From positions 1,606,620 to 1,670,619 of the forward strand of contig JAMPEV010000001.1 in NCBI GenBank assembly GCA_023664955.1: DNA of 64,000 nt, read 5' to 3'. Under the pieces are notes generated by a model. That model was not told the DNA's origin, did not search any database, and was given only the letters and a program-made list of their open reading frames with translations. The DNA is from Duncaniella sp. GTDB lineage: Bacteria; Bacteroidota; Bacteroidia; Bacteroidales; Muribaculaceae. Below, in pieces: positions 26,136 to 35,628 of the stretch (positions are counted from its first letter, which is position 1; every line of letters begins with the position of its first letter). A program made the position numbers and the translations under genes.

Positions 26136-27131
26136 ATGGTAAGCTATAAGGACTTAGGCTTGGTAAACACTAAAGAAATGTTTGCTAAAGCAATCAAGGG
26201 TGGCTACGCTATCCCTGCGTTTAACTTCAACAATATGGAGCAGCTTCAGGCAATCATCAAAGCTGCAGCCGAGGAGAAGTCACCCGTAATCCTTCAGGTA
26301 TCAAAAGGCGCACGTAATTATGCAAACCCCATCCTGCTCCGCTACATGGCTCAGGGTGCTGTAGAATACGCAAAGAGTCTCGGTTGGGAAAAACCCCAAA
26401 TCGTTCTTCACCTCGACCATGGTGACAGCTTCGAACTCTGCAAAGATTGTATCGAGCATGGTTTCTCTTCTGTGATGATTGACGGCTCTCACCTCCCCTA
26501 TGAGGAGAATGTAGCACTCACCAAGAAAGTATGCGACTATGCCCACCAGTATGACGTAACAGTAGAAGGTGAACTCGGTGTGCTTGCCGGAGTTGAAGAT
26601 GAAGTTTCTTCTGACCATCACACCTACACCGACCCTGAAGAAGTTATTGACTTCGCTACTCGCACAGGTGTTGACTCTCTCGCTATCTCAATCGGCACAT
26701 CACACGGTGCTTACAAGTTCAAGCCCGAACAGTGCACCCGTGACGCCAACGGTCGTCTCGTTCCACCGCCATTGGCATTTAACGTACTCGACGCTGTAAT
26801 GGAGAAACTCCCCGGATTCCCCATCGTGCTTCATGGCTCCAGCTCAGTGCCCCAGGAATATGTTGACGAAATCAACGAATATGGCGGCAAACTTCCCGAC
26901 GCAATCGGTATCCCCGAAGAGGAGCTTCGCAAAGCAGCCAAGAGCGCAGTTTGCAAAATCAACATCGACTCTGACAGCCGTCTCGCAATGACAGCAGCCG
27001 TTCGCAAGACTCTTGCTACCAAGCCCGCAGAGTTTGACCCGCGTAAATACCTTGGTCCGGCACGCGATGAGATGGAAAAACTGTACAAGCACAAAATCAT
27101 CTCAGTACTTGGCTCCAATGGCAAAGCTTAA
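26136..27131 (+). CDS. fba: Class II fructose-bisphosphate aldolase
   Basis: 331 residues. Zinc-dependent aldolase of glycolysis and gluconeogenesis. The zinc-site region is VLHLDHGDSFELCKDC followed by VMIDGSHLPYEEN; VEGELGVLAGVED, SIGTSHGAYKF and IVLHGSSSVP carry further metal and phosphate-binding residues, and KINIDSDSRLAM is the late substrate-binding strand. The gene stands alone between its own promoter with an upstream palindrome and a strong terminator, fitting high, separately controlled expression. Confidence 0.96.
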   Translation: MVSYKDLGLVNTKEMFAKAIKGGYAIPAFNFNNMEQLQAIIKAAAEEKSPVILQVSKGARNYANPILLRYMAQGAVEYAKSLGWEKPQIVLHLDHGDSFELCKDCIEHGFSSVMIDGSHLPYEENVALTKKVCDYAHQYDVTVEGELGVLAGVEDEVSSDHHTYTDPEEVIDFATRTGVDSLAISIGTSHGAYKFKPEQCTRDANGRLVPPPLAFNVLDAVMEKLPGFPIVLHGSSSVPQEYVDEINEYGGKLPDAIGIPEEELRKAAKSAVCKINIDSDSRLAMTAAVRKTLATKPAEFDPRKYLGPARDEMEKLYKHKIISVLGSNGKA

Positions 27132-27183
27132 TAATAGCAAATCATAATTATATAAAGATATTATATAGATAATAATATTATGG

Positions 27184-27217
27184 CATCGGTGTTCTGTGAA
27201 GAACATCGATGTTTTTT
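27184..27217 (+). terminator. Intrinsic terminator of fba
   Basis: CATCGGTGTTCT pairs with AGAACATCGATG (12 pairs, one G-U) around the loop GTGA, then six T. Confidence 0.88.
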
Positions 27218-27243
27218 CAAATTTATTTCTCAAATTTATTTCT
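27218..27243 (+). repeat. Two exact 13-bp tandem copies
   Basis: CAAATTTATTTCT occurs twice in a row directly after the fba terminator, followed by the start of a third copy (CAAATG). No function assigned. Confidence 0.6.
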
Positions 27244-27280
27244 CAAATGTTAATTAGTTGCTCTTTACGCTTTCATTTCC

Positions 27281-27311
27281 TTTATCAAGTCAAAGAAAAT
27301 TACTAAATTTG
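27281..27311 (+). promoter_or_regulatory. Promoter of dgt
   Basis: TTTA at 27281-27284, 19 bases, then TAAATTTG at 27304-27311 (full match to TAnnTTTG). It covers the GTG at 27311, which therefore cannot be the translation start. Confidence 0.55.
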
Positions 27312-27337
27312 TGATATGTTCCGTTTCTATTAAGAAA

Positions 27338-28729
27338 ATGAATGATAACTTTAACATAAAAAATCAACCGCAGCCATCAACCCAAGGTAAAATGTCATGG
27401 GATAAGCTCATAAACGATAAACGGTTTGGGCTCGAACACTACCATGACGGCAAGCCCGGACATCGAAGTGATTTCCAAAGAGACTTTGATCGTCTCGTCT
27501 TTTCATCCCCGTTCCGACGATTACAAAACAAAACCCAGGTATTTCCCCTCCCGGGAAGCATCTTTGTTCACAATCGTCTGACCCACAGCATGGAAGTAGC
27601 CTGTGTGGGGCGTTCTTTAGCCAAAGAAATATCTATTTTATTAAAAGAACGTTACGCATCAATGCCATGGGTTGCCAAGCTCGATGATATGGGTGAAATA
27701 GTGGCTGCGGCATGCCTGGCACACGACCTTGGGAATCCACCCTTCGGACATTCCGGAGAAAAAGCTATCTCCGCTTACTTCAGCGAAGGGAATGGACGAT
27801 ACCTTGAGTCAAAACTCACACCTCAACAGTGGAATGACCTTATTCACTTCGAGGGGAATGCCAACGCCTTCCGCCTGCTGACACATCAGTTCAACGGTCG
27901 ACGTCCCGGTGGCTTCGCAATGACCTACTCCACTCTTGCCTCGATCGTAAAATACCCCTTCGAATCCTCTTTAGCAGGCTCACACGGCAAATTCGGTTTC
28001 TTTACCGCTGAGAAAGACGATTTTATAAAAGTGGCTGATGAACTTGGAATGCTTCCTATCACAACATCGTCAGGGGCAATATGCTACAAACGCCATCCAT
28101 TAGTGTATATCGTGGAAGCGGCTGATGATATCTGTTACGAGGTAATGGACATCGAAGATGCCCATAAACTCGGCACTCTCACCACCAACGAAGTTATCCC
28201 TTTATTCTTAGCATTCTTTGATGAAGAGCGCAGAAAACATATCGAAAAAATAATGCAACATGTCGAAGACCCGAATGAAAAAATCGCTTACCTCCGTTCG
28301 TCCATAATTGGCATACTCGTGAGCCGCTGCGCCGAGGCATTCGTGGAAAATGAGGATAATATCCTCTCCGGAACTTTCAGAGGATCACTCCTCGACAATA
28401 TATCGCCACGCGAACGCAACGGTTACAAGGCATGTGAAGCCCTATCATGGCAAAAAATCTACGGGGCGAGTGATGTGGTTGATATCGAACTTGCAGGCAC
28501 CAGAATTATATCATTCTTAATCAACGAATTGGTAGAGGCCGTCCAAAATCCCGAGTTAAACTACTCCAGGCTTCTCCTCGCCAAAGTACCAACCCAATAC
28601 GAAATCAACTCTCCCACACTCTATGGCAAACTTTTAGCCGTCCTTGACCACATTTCAGGAATGACCGATGTGTATGCTCTTGACCTATACAGAAAGCTTA
28701 ATGGTATGAGTCTGAAAATCAACAATTAA
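27338..28729 (+). CDS. dgt: Deoxyguanosinetriphosphate triphosphohydrolase-like protein
   Basis: HD-domain dNTPase that removes triphosphate from dGTP or other dNTPs. Motifs: RRLQNKTQVFPLP, HNRLTHSMEVA (first metal His), AHDLGNPPFGHSGE (the HD pair) and EAADDICYEVMDIEDAH (later metal Asp). The start is uncertain: ATG at 27338 gives 463 residues; ATG at 27392 has an AAGG five bases upstream and begins MSWDKLINDKRFGLE, where the conserved part starts. The residues in between (NDNFNIKNQPQPSTQGK) look unconserved. It lies 7 bases before the TPM-domain gene, probably one operon. Confidence 0.92.
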   Translation: MNDNFNIKNQPQPSTQGKMSWDKLINDKRFGLEHYHDGKPGHRSDFQRDFDRLVFSSPFRRLQNKTQVFPLPGSIFVHNRLTHSMEVACVGRSLAKEISILLKERYASMPWVAKLDDMGEIVAAACLAHDLGNPPFGHSGEKAISAYFSEGNGRYLESKLTPQQWNDLIHFEGNANAFRLLTHQFNGRRPGGFAMTYSTLASIVKYPFESSLAGSHGKFGFFTAEKDDFIKVADELGMLPITTSSGAICYKRHPLVYIVEAADDICYEVMDIEDAHKLGTLTTNEVIPLFLAFFDEERRKHIEKIMQHVEDPNEKIAYLRSSIIGILVSRCAEAFVENEDNILSGTFRGSLLDNISPRERNGYKACEALSWQKIYGASDVVDIELAGTRIISFLINELVEAVQNPELNYSRLLLAKVPTQYEINSPTLYGKLLAVLDHISGMTDVYALDLYRKLNGMSLKINN

Positions 28730-28736
28730 TCGAATT

Positions 28737-30020
28737 ATGAAAGCTCGCATTTTTACATTAACGATAATAATGGTGATAACCGTGGCATTATGTCATGCTA
28801 TCACAGTTGAGGAAGTTCCTAACGTTCATGTTAAGAACAAATATGAATATGTTTCTAACCCTTCGGGGATTCTATCATCCCAAGCAGTGAGCAATCTGAA
28901 CCACACCATACGCCAACTATGGGAGAGCACGTCGGTGGAGCTTGTGGTTGTAGCCGTCGACCAAGTAGACCCTGACATGACACCCGAAGAGTTTGCTACC
29001 AGACTGTTCGAGAAATGGGGAATTGGAAAAAAAGACAATGATAACGGAATTTTAGTGCTCGTAGCACGTGACGACAGGGCAGCCATCATCCGCACAGGCT
29101 ACGGCATGGAAGGTGTGATCCCCGACATAATAGCGGGTCGAATAATACGAAATGTTATGTTTCCGGACTTCAGGGAAGGACTGTATGACAATGGCACAAT
29201 AGCCGGTGTCGACGCATTGGTAAAAGTCATCGAAGACCCGCAATACGCTGAGGAGCTGAAATCCAAATATGGAAACGATTCTCACCGCGCATCCGAAAAT
29301 GACCTTACCGCCGGAGAATTCGTGACATACTATTTATGGTTTGCCCTTTTCATTGCCATAGTGATGCTTATTGACGTAATTTATGCGATATTATCAACAT
29401 CAAAACTCGACGAAGTGCAACGCTACAGAGCCCTTGACGCACATAAGACAGCGGCCCTGTTTGTTGCCTTCCTATCATGTGGAATTGGTATCATCCCTTA
29501 CTTGATTCTCAAGCGGAAGATGCACTCAATACGCCGCCACAAACGAGCATGCCCGAATTGCCAAACCCAGATGGAGCTTATCGACGAAGAACATGATAAC
29601 GACTATCTTACGCCGGCTCAGGACACCGAAGAGAAAATAAACTCCATTGATTACGATGTGTGGCACTGCCCACATTGCCATGAGACAGAAGTCCTTCCGT
29701 ATGTAAATCGTGAAACAAACTATACTACTTGTCCTCAATGCGGAGCTCGCGCCATGAGCCTTGTTGATCGACGCACATTACGTCAATCCTCAGTGAATTA
29801 CGAGGGCGAAGGAGCTGATATATACGTATGTAAAAATTGTGGCAATCAGCATCATAAAAAATTCAGGATTCCCAAAAAGGCCGATCCCGCAGCCGCAGCG
29901 GCAGCCGGAGCTGTACTTGGCAGTATGCTCGGTGGAAGCGGAGGTGGCGGAGGCGGTTTCTCTGGTGGCTCTTTTGGAGGCGGTATGACCGGCGGCGGAG
30001 GCGCAGGCGGACGATGGTAA
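28737..30020 (+). CDS. TPM-domain membrane protein with zinc ribbons and Gly-rich tail
   Basis: 427 residues. Signal peptide (1-21), a TPM domain (about 38-160, with DNGILVLVARDDRAAIIRTG and GVIPDIIAGRI), two transmembrane helices (about 196-220 and 237-256), then a cytoplasmic part with four CxxC pairs (ACPNCQ near residue 271, HCPHCH, TCPQCG, VCKNCG) that should bind two zinc ions, and a tail almost wholly of Gly, Ser and Phe ending GGGGAGGRW. TPM/YgcG proteins are linked to photosystem II repair in plants and to unknown envelope roles in bacteria. Its last seven bases overlap the symporter gene. Confidence 0.88.
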   Translation: MKARIFTLTIIMVITVALCHAITVEEVPNVHVKNKYEYVSNPSGILSSQAVSNLNHTIRQLWESTSVELVVVAVDQVDPDMTPEEFATRLFEKWGIGKKDNDNGILVLVARDDRAAIIRTGYGMEGVIPDIIAGRIIRNVMFPDFREGLYDNGTIAGVDALVKVIEDPQYAEELKSKYGNDSHRASENDLTAGEFVTYYLWFALFIAIVMLIDVIYAILSTSKLDEVQRYRALDAHKTAALFVAFLSCGIGIIPYLILKRKMHSIRRHKRACPNCQTQMELIDEEHDNDYLTPAQDTEEKINSIDYDVWHCPHCHETEVLPYVNRETNYTTCPQCGARAMSLVDRRTLRQSSVNYEGEGADIYVCKNCGNQHHKKFRIPKKADPAAAAAAGAVLGSMLGGSGGGGGGFSGGSFGGGMTGGGGAGGRW

Positions 30021-31381
30021 ACAACATTGCCGATTTCATTTGTGGCTATCCTCTGTTCATCCTTTTAATTGGTGGAGGCTTCTTCCTGTTCTTTTATACA
30101 GGGATGGTTTCTCTCCGACATTTGCCATCGGCAATGCGCGAACTTCGCTCAAAGCAGTCGCTGACGGCCGGTGAACAAATTTCCTCAATACAAGCTCTCG
30201 CTTCCGTTGTAGCAGCCACAGTGGGAATGGGAAATATCGCAGGCGTGGCAATCGCACTTGTAATGGGAGGTCCCGGTGCCATTTTCTGGATGTGGGTCAG
30301 CGCATTAGTAGGTATGTCCACAAAATTCCATGAAGGAGTATTGACCACTAAATATAAGACACTTTCGGAAGGGGGCAAACCAACCGGAGGCACAATGTAT
30401 ATCATTGACCGTGGTCTTGGCCAACGATGGCACTGGCTCGCCATCACTTTTGCCATAGCCGGAATGTTTGGCACTCTTTGCATCATGAATGCCAATCAAC
30501 TGACGGAAGCGGTGATGGCCACTTTCACAACAACTCAGTGGCTAACGGAAAGTCCATTTTTAGGGACAGTGTCGGGAGTGACCGGCTTTAATAATGAATC
30601 ATCATTTCGACTACTTGTAGGATTTGGAATAGCGACATTGGTAACATTGGTAGTGGTTGGAGGTATACAGCGAATTGCCAAAGTGGCCACATGGCTTGTC
30701 CCTTTCATGGTTCTTCTCTACTTTGTCCTTGTAGCTTATATCATTGTGACACACATATCAGAAGTTCCGGACGTTTTTAAATCAATTTTTGCTGAAGCAT
30801 TTAATTTGCGAGCCGGGTGGGGAGCACTTGTGGGGATAGCGATCATCGGAGCCCGACGTGCTGCTCTTGTCAATGACGCAGGTGTGGGCACTGCAACGAT
30901 AATGCATGGAGCATCATCCAATCAGCAACCTGTGCGTGAAGGACTTATAGCAATGCTTGGACCGAGTATCGACTCGGGCTTCGTATGTACCTTGACAGCC
31001 ATCGCTATTCTTCTATGCGGAGATTTCAACAGCATAGAAGGAGTCAAGGGGCTCGAAGTGGCAATGAAAGCATTTGGAAATGCCATACCGATGGGTGAAT
31101 TTCTCTTAATGGCGATAGTGATATGCTTTGCGTTATCGTCGATGTTTAGTTATAGTTTCTATGGCAACAGATGTGCTGCATATTTATTCGGGGAGAAAAG
31201 AGCAAAGTTCTACACTTGGTTTTTCATAATATCACTTGTAATTTTTGCTGTGATGCCACTTGGGATGGCGGTAGGCTTTTGTGACCTTTTCTATGCGCTA
31301 ATGGCCTTCCCCACCATGATTACACTCATTATGTTAAGAAAACAGGTTAAGGAGGAGATAAAAGTACTAAAAAAACTATAA
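30014..31381 (+). CDS. Sodium:alanine symporter family protein (AGCS)
   Basis: 455 residues with about ten to eleven transmembrane helices. Family marks: SIQALASVVAATVGMGNIAGVA near the N-terminus, GGPGAIFWMWVSALVGMSTKF, GGTMYIIDRGLG, and GRRAALVNDAG-type segment IIGARRAALVNDAGVG followed by PVREGLIAMLGP. It imports alanine or glycine with Na+. The start ATG lies inside the end of the TPM gene (ATGGTAA), so translation is coupled. An inverted repeat at 31390-31417 follows. Confidence 0.93.
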   Translation: MVNNIADFICGYPLFILLIGGGFFLFFYTGMVSLRHLPSAMRELRSKQSLTAGEQISSIQALASVVAATVGMGNIAGVAIALVMGGPGAIFWMWVSALVGMSTKFHEGVLTTKYKTLSEGGKPTGGTMYIIDRGLGQRWHWLAITFAIAGMFGTLCIMNANQLTEAVMATFTTTQWLTESPFLGTVSGVTGFNNESSFRLLVGFGIATLVTLVVVGGIQRIAKVATWLVPFMVLLYFVLVAYIIVTHISEVPDVFKSIFAEAFNLRAGWGALVGIAIIGARRAALVNDAGVGTATIMHGASSNQQPVREGLIAMLGPSIDSGFVCTLTAIAILLCGDFNSIEGVKGLEVAMKAFGNAIPMGEFLLMAIVICFALSSMFSYSFYGNRCAAYLFGEKRAKFYTWFFIISLVIFAVMPLGMAVGFCDLFYALMAFPTMITLIMLRKQVKEEIKVLKKL

Positions 31382-31384
31382 ATT

Positions 31385-31417
31385 AAAAATCCTCGGCAGC
31401 CAGATGACTACCGAGGA
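31385..31417 (-). terminator. Terminator of gapA, possibly shared by the symporter gene
   Basis: TCCTCGG and CCGAGGA pair over seven bases with a 14-base loop. On the minus strand it is followed by ATTTTTAATTT, giving the T tract for gapA. On the plus strand the downstream sequence is only moderately T-rich. Confidence 0.65.
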
Positions 31418-31450
31418 ACCTTATATTATGAAATGTTTAAGGCTTAATGA

Positions 31451-32605
<1,155 letters not shown>

Positions 32606-32733
32606 TTAAAATAATCCGCATCAAATAGAAATAATTTTGGGTGAAATGTTGTTTTTCTTAGGATTTTTGGGACCCTATTGTGACAAAATGACAATTTAAG
32701 TGTTATAATAGGTAGCGTTACGAAAATAATAAT

Positions 32734-32741
32734 TATTTTTG
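32734..32741 (+). promoter_or_regulatory. -7 box of mscL
   Basis: TATTTTTG matches TAnnTTTG, about 88 bases before the mscL ATG. The gapA-mscL gap (32462-32828) holds this box, the gapA box and AT-rich DNA, with no other recognisable element. Confidence 0.5.
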
Positions 32742-32828
32742 CAATATGATCCGATGTTTTCTAGTACATTACGTTTCAAAATGCTATTAGACGTTTCAAA
32801 ATCAATTTAATTATAAATTAATAAATTT

Positions 32829-33260
32829 ATGTCATTTATCAAAGAATTTAAAGAATTTGCGATGCGCGGCAATGTCATTGACATGGCAGTCGGTGTGGTA
32901 ATCGGTGCCGCTTTCGGCAAAATCATCTCATCACTCGTGGACGACATTATCATGCCTTTGGTCGGTGTGGCCACAGGCGGTATGAATTTCACTGACTATA
33001 AGTGGGTAATCCAGCAAGCTGTTATCGACGGTTCAACTCAGGAAGTCCTCAAACCTGAAGTGACTATGAACTGGGGCTCATGGATTCAGACAATCGTTGA
33101 TTTCTTAATCGTAGCTTTCTGTATTTTCGTTGCTATCAAGGCAATCAACAAACTCAAACGCACTAAGCCAGAGGAGCCGGCTCCTGAAGCACCGGCCGAA
33201 CCGACGAAGGAAGAAGTGCTCCTCACTGAGATTCGCGACATCTTAAAAGAGAAAAAATAA
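32829..33260 (+). CDS. mscL: Large-conductance mechanosensitive channel
   Basis: 143 residues. The amphipathic N-terminal helix [15 protein letters not shown], the pore-lining first helix with [17 protein letters not shown], a periplasmic loop containing MNFTDYKW, the second transmembrane helix (about 92-114), and a charged C-terminal bundle helix ending [13 protein letters not shown] proline/glutamate-rich linker ([13 protein letters not shown]) is typical. It opens as a pentamer under membrane tension to release solutes on osmotic downshock. Confidence 0.96.
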   Translation: MSFIKEFKEFAMRGNVIDMAVGVVIGAAFGKIISSLVDDIIMPLVGVATGGMNFTDYKWVIQQAVIDGSTQEVLKPEVTMNWGSWIQTIVDFLIVAFCIFVAIKAINKLKRTKPEEPAPEAPAEPTKEEVLLTEIRDILKEKK

Positions 33261-33328
33261 ATACTACCTCATAACATATCGGGGATTTAGACATATACCA
33301 AAGTATATCCGACACCCTTTATATGAAT

Positions 33329-33366
33329 GAAGCCTGGAACCTAATTTGTTCCAGGCTTCGCTTTGT
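33329..33366 (+). terminator. Perfect 12-bp hairpin after mscL
   Basis: GAAGCCTGGAAC and GTTCCAGGCTTC are exact complements around CTAATTT. The downstream GCTTTGTATT is only partly T-rich, so termination may be inefficient. It lies between the convergent mscL and pulA genes. Confidence 0.6.
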
Positions 33367-33460
33367 ATTAGAATTGATGATTATAATTCCCTAACAGAAG
33401 GTTAATTAGAATTGATGATTCGAATTTCATAATCGTAATATTAGAATTGACGATTATGAC
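33367..33460. repeat. Three imperfect 22-bp direct repeats between mscL and pulA
   Basis: ATTAGAATTGATGATTATAATT (33367), the same with ...GATTCGAATT (33405) and ATTAGAATTGACGATTATGAC (33440), spaced 38 and 35 bases apart. They are AT-rich and resemble the AATTGA heptamers seen elsewhere in the window. Confidence 0.5.
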
Positions 33461-33487
33461 AATCTAGTCCTGAAATTGCTTTCCATT

Positions 33488-35485
33488 TTATTTTTCAAGA
33501 GCAAGGATGAGAGCTGACCGAGGCGCTACGGTTACTTTTCCACCTTTAGAGGTTCCTAATCCGTCAGCTTTAATCTTACCATCATCTGCCACAACTATCC
33601 AATCGCCCTTGCGTATCTTCATCTCACGAGCTTCATCTGCCCCATTGAAAATCACCTTTATCTCTTTCCATGAATCACCATTGGCATGGTCAATAAGAGA
33701 GTAAGATATCAAATTGGGTTCTGTCACGCTGTCAAACTTCATATGCTTTTGCACTTGATCAGCAGTGGTCATACGGAATGCCGGATGATCTTTACGAAGC
33801 TTGATGAGTTCTTTGTAATATTCATATTGTTCGGCGTTGACATGACGGAGATTCCAGTCGATAGCGTTGATAGAGTCAGGAGATTTATAGGAATTGTGAA
33901 CACCTTTCTTATCACGGAAAATCTCCTCACCGGCGAATATAAACGGAGTGCCTTGCGATGTCAGCACGATAGTTTGGGCAAGTCGTGCAGCCCTCTGACG
34001 TTCTGCGTCAGTGGCATCGGGCATTGACTTCCTGAGTTTATCGGTGAGCATCAAGTCATCGTGGCATGACACATAATTTATGATCTGAGTCGGAGCAGCA
34101 GCATACGGGAACTTGGAATTATTGCCTTTAGAATAATCAACCTGCGGATGGGGTGTAGCAGCAACAATACCGATTTTCACAGTTTCTTCCAGTCCGGGCT
34201 TACCGGTAGCGAATCCACGGTCAGCGGCATCAGTGTAATGTCCTTTGATTGCATCACGAATATCATCGCTAAACACAGCGATGTCAGGCATCTTAGAAAC
34301 GTTCTCTTTGAGAGCACGCTGCTCGACGGGTAGAGGAGAATCACCGGCTGTCCACCCTTCACCATAAATGAAAATATCAGGGTTAATTTCCTTAAGAGCG
34401 GCAGCTACTTCATTCATTGTCTCAATATCATGAATAGCCATCAAGTCAAAACGGAATCCATCGATATGATACTCTTTAGCCCAGTATTTTACAGAGTTGA
34501 TAATATAGTCACGCATCTGCTGGCGCTCGGACGCTGTTTCATTACCGCATCCGGAAGCATCGCTGTAAGAACCATCGGGACGATGACGATAGTAATAACC
34601 CGGAGCGGTGAGTGAGAAATTGGAGTCATCATTATTGGCAGTGTGATTGTATACAACATCCATAATGACTCCTATTCCATTGTCGTGAAGATTCTTCACC
34701 ATCTCCTTCATTTCGATGACACGAGCGGCGGGATCAGCGGGATTAGTGGAGTATGAACCCTCGGGGGCATTGTAATTGAATGGGTCATATCCCCAGTTGT
34801 ACTGATTTAACTGCAGATTGGTCTCGTCTACGCTATTATAATCGTATGAGGGAAGAATATGCACATGTGTGACTCCTAAATCTTTAAGGTGATCAATACC
34901 CGTGGCTTCCCCTTCAGGGTTTTTAGTGTCTGGTTCAGTGAGAGCTAAGAACTTACCTTTGTTAACAATACCCGATGATGGATGTTCGGAGAAATCACGA
35001 TGGTGCATTTCGTAGATTACAGCGTCATTGATATGAGCTATGGCTGGTCCCTTGTCATTTTCCCAACCTTCCGGATTGGTAGTGGAGAAATCAATAATCG
35101 CCGCTCTGACGCCGTTAGGTCCTACAGCTTTAGCCCATACACCTGGAGTTTCAGCGAGCCACTTATCATTATCCTTAATCGAGAAGGTATAGAATGAGCC
35201 GTAAAGTTGTCGCGGCACACTTGCCACCCAAGTCCCCTTTTCTGAACGGGTCATATTAATAGTGTCGGTGGCTTCAGTGTTAAGGCCGGTTGGATACAAA
35301 ATAACCTTAGCGGCTTGGGCATCAGGAGACCAAAGCCGCCAATGCGTCCCGGAGGCATCGACCGTGAGTTCCAGATCCTCGCCCGAATAGGAGGGATATG
35401 ATGCATACTTTGCATCCGGAGATTGTGCAAGTGCTGGTGTGGCACATCCTATTGCGGTGATTGTCACAATTGTAGTTAATTTCAT
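33488..35485 (-). CDS. pulA: Secreted type I pullulanase-like glycoside hydrolase (GH13)
   Basis: 665 residues with a signal peptide (1-20, ending PALAQ). An N-terminal CBM48-like domain (about 35-130, THWRLWSPDAQAAKVIL) precedes the GH13 barrel. The pullulanase mark YNWGYDP is present, and the four conserved regions are DVVYNHT (I), GFRFDLMAIHD with the nucleophile Asp (II), IYGEGW with the acid Glu (III) and NYVSCHDD (IV). It hydrolyses alpha-1,6 links in pullulan or branched glucans. No susC/susD genes are near. Its -7 box lies inside a perfect inverted repeat, suggesting repression. Confidence 0.92.
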   Translation of the reverse strand: MKLTTIVTITAIGCATPALAQSPDAKYASYPSYSGEDLELTVDASGTHWRLWSPDAQAAKVILYPTGLNTEATDTINMTRSEKGTWVASVPRQLYGSFYTFSIKDNDKWLAETPGVWAKAVGPNGVRAAIIDFSTTNPEGWENDKGPAIAHINDAVIYEMHHRDFSEHPSSGIVNKGKFLALTEPDTKNPEGEATGIDHLKDLGVTHVHILPSYDYNSVDETNLQLNQYNWGYDPFNYNAPEGSYSTNPADPAARVIEMKEMVKNLHDNGIGVIMDVVYNHTANNDDSNFSLTAPGYYYRHRPDGSYSDASGCGNETASERQQMRDYIINSVKYWAKEYHIDGFRFDLMAIHDIETMNEVAAALKEINPDIFIYGEGWTAGDSPLPVEQRALKENVSKMPDIAVFSDDIRDAIKGHYTDAADRGFATGKPGLEETVKIGIVAATPHPQVDYSKGNNSKFPYAAAPTQIINYVSCHDDLMLTDKLRKSMPDATDAERQRAARLAQTIVLTSQGTPFIFAGEEIFRDKKGVHNSYKSPDSINAIDWNLRHVNAEQYEYYKELIKLRKDHPAFRMTTADQVQKHMKFDSVTEPNLISYSLIDHANGDSWKEIKVIFNGADEAREMKIRKGDWIVVADDGKIKADGLGTSKGGKVTVAPRSALILALEK

Positions 35486-35501
35486 GAAACGATTTAATTA
35501 T

Positions 35502-35524
35502 GTAATCTTCAAAGATAAGATTAC
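35502..35524 (-). promoter_or_regulatory. pulA -7 box enclosed by an inverted repeat
   Basis: GTAATCTT and AAGATTAC are exact complements with the 7-base spacer CAAAGAT. On the minus strand the -7 box TATCTTTG (35517-35510) fills the spacer and first base of one arm. A protein bound to the palindrome would cover the -7 element, so it is a candidate repressor operator. Confidence 0.55.
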
Positions 35525-35579
35525 TATGAAAAGAATGTAAGTATGTAGGTATGTATGATTAATCGGCAGGCAAGTAGAA

Positions 35580-35616
35580 ACAGAGGTGAGACGATGTAAT
35601 TTTACGCCGTCTCACC
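35580..35616 (-). terminator. Probable terminator of the coiled-coil lipoprotein gene
   Basis: GGTGAGACG and CGTCTCACC are exact complements with a 14-base loop, 13 bases after the stop codon on the minus strand. The following TCTGTTTCTA is only moderately T-rich. Confidence 0.55.
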
Positions 35617-35628
35617 CCTATTGAAAGT

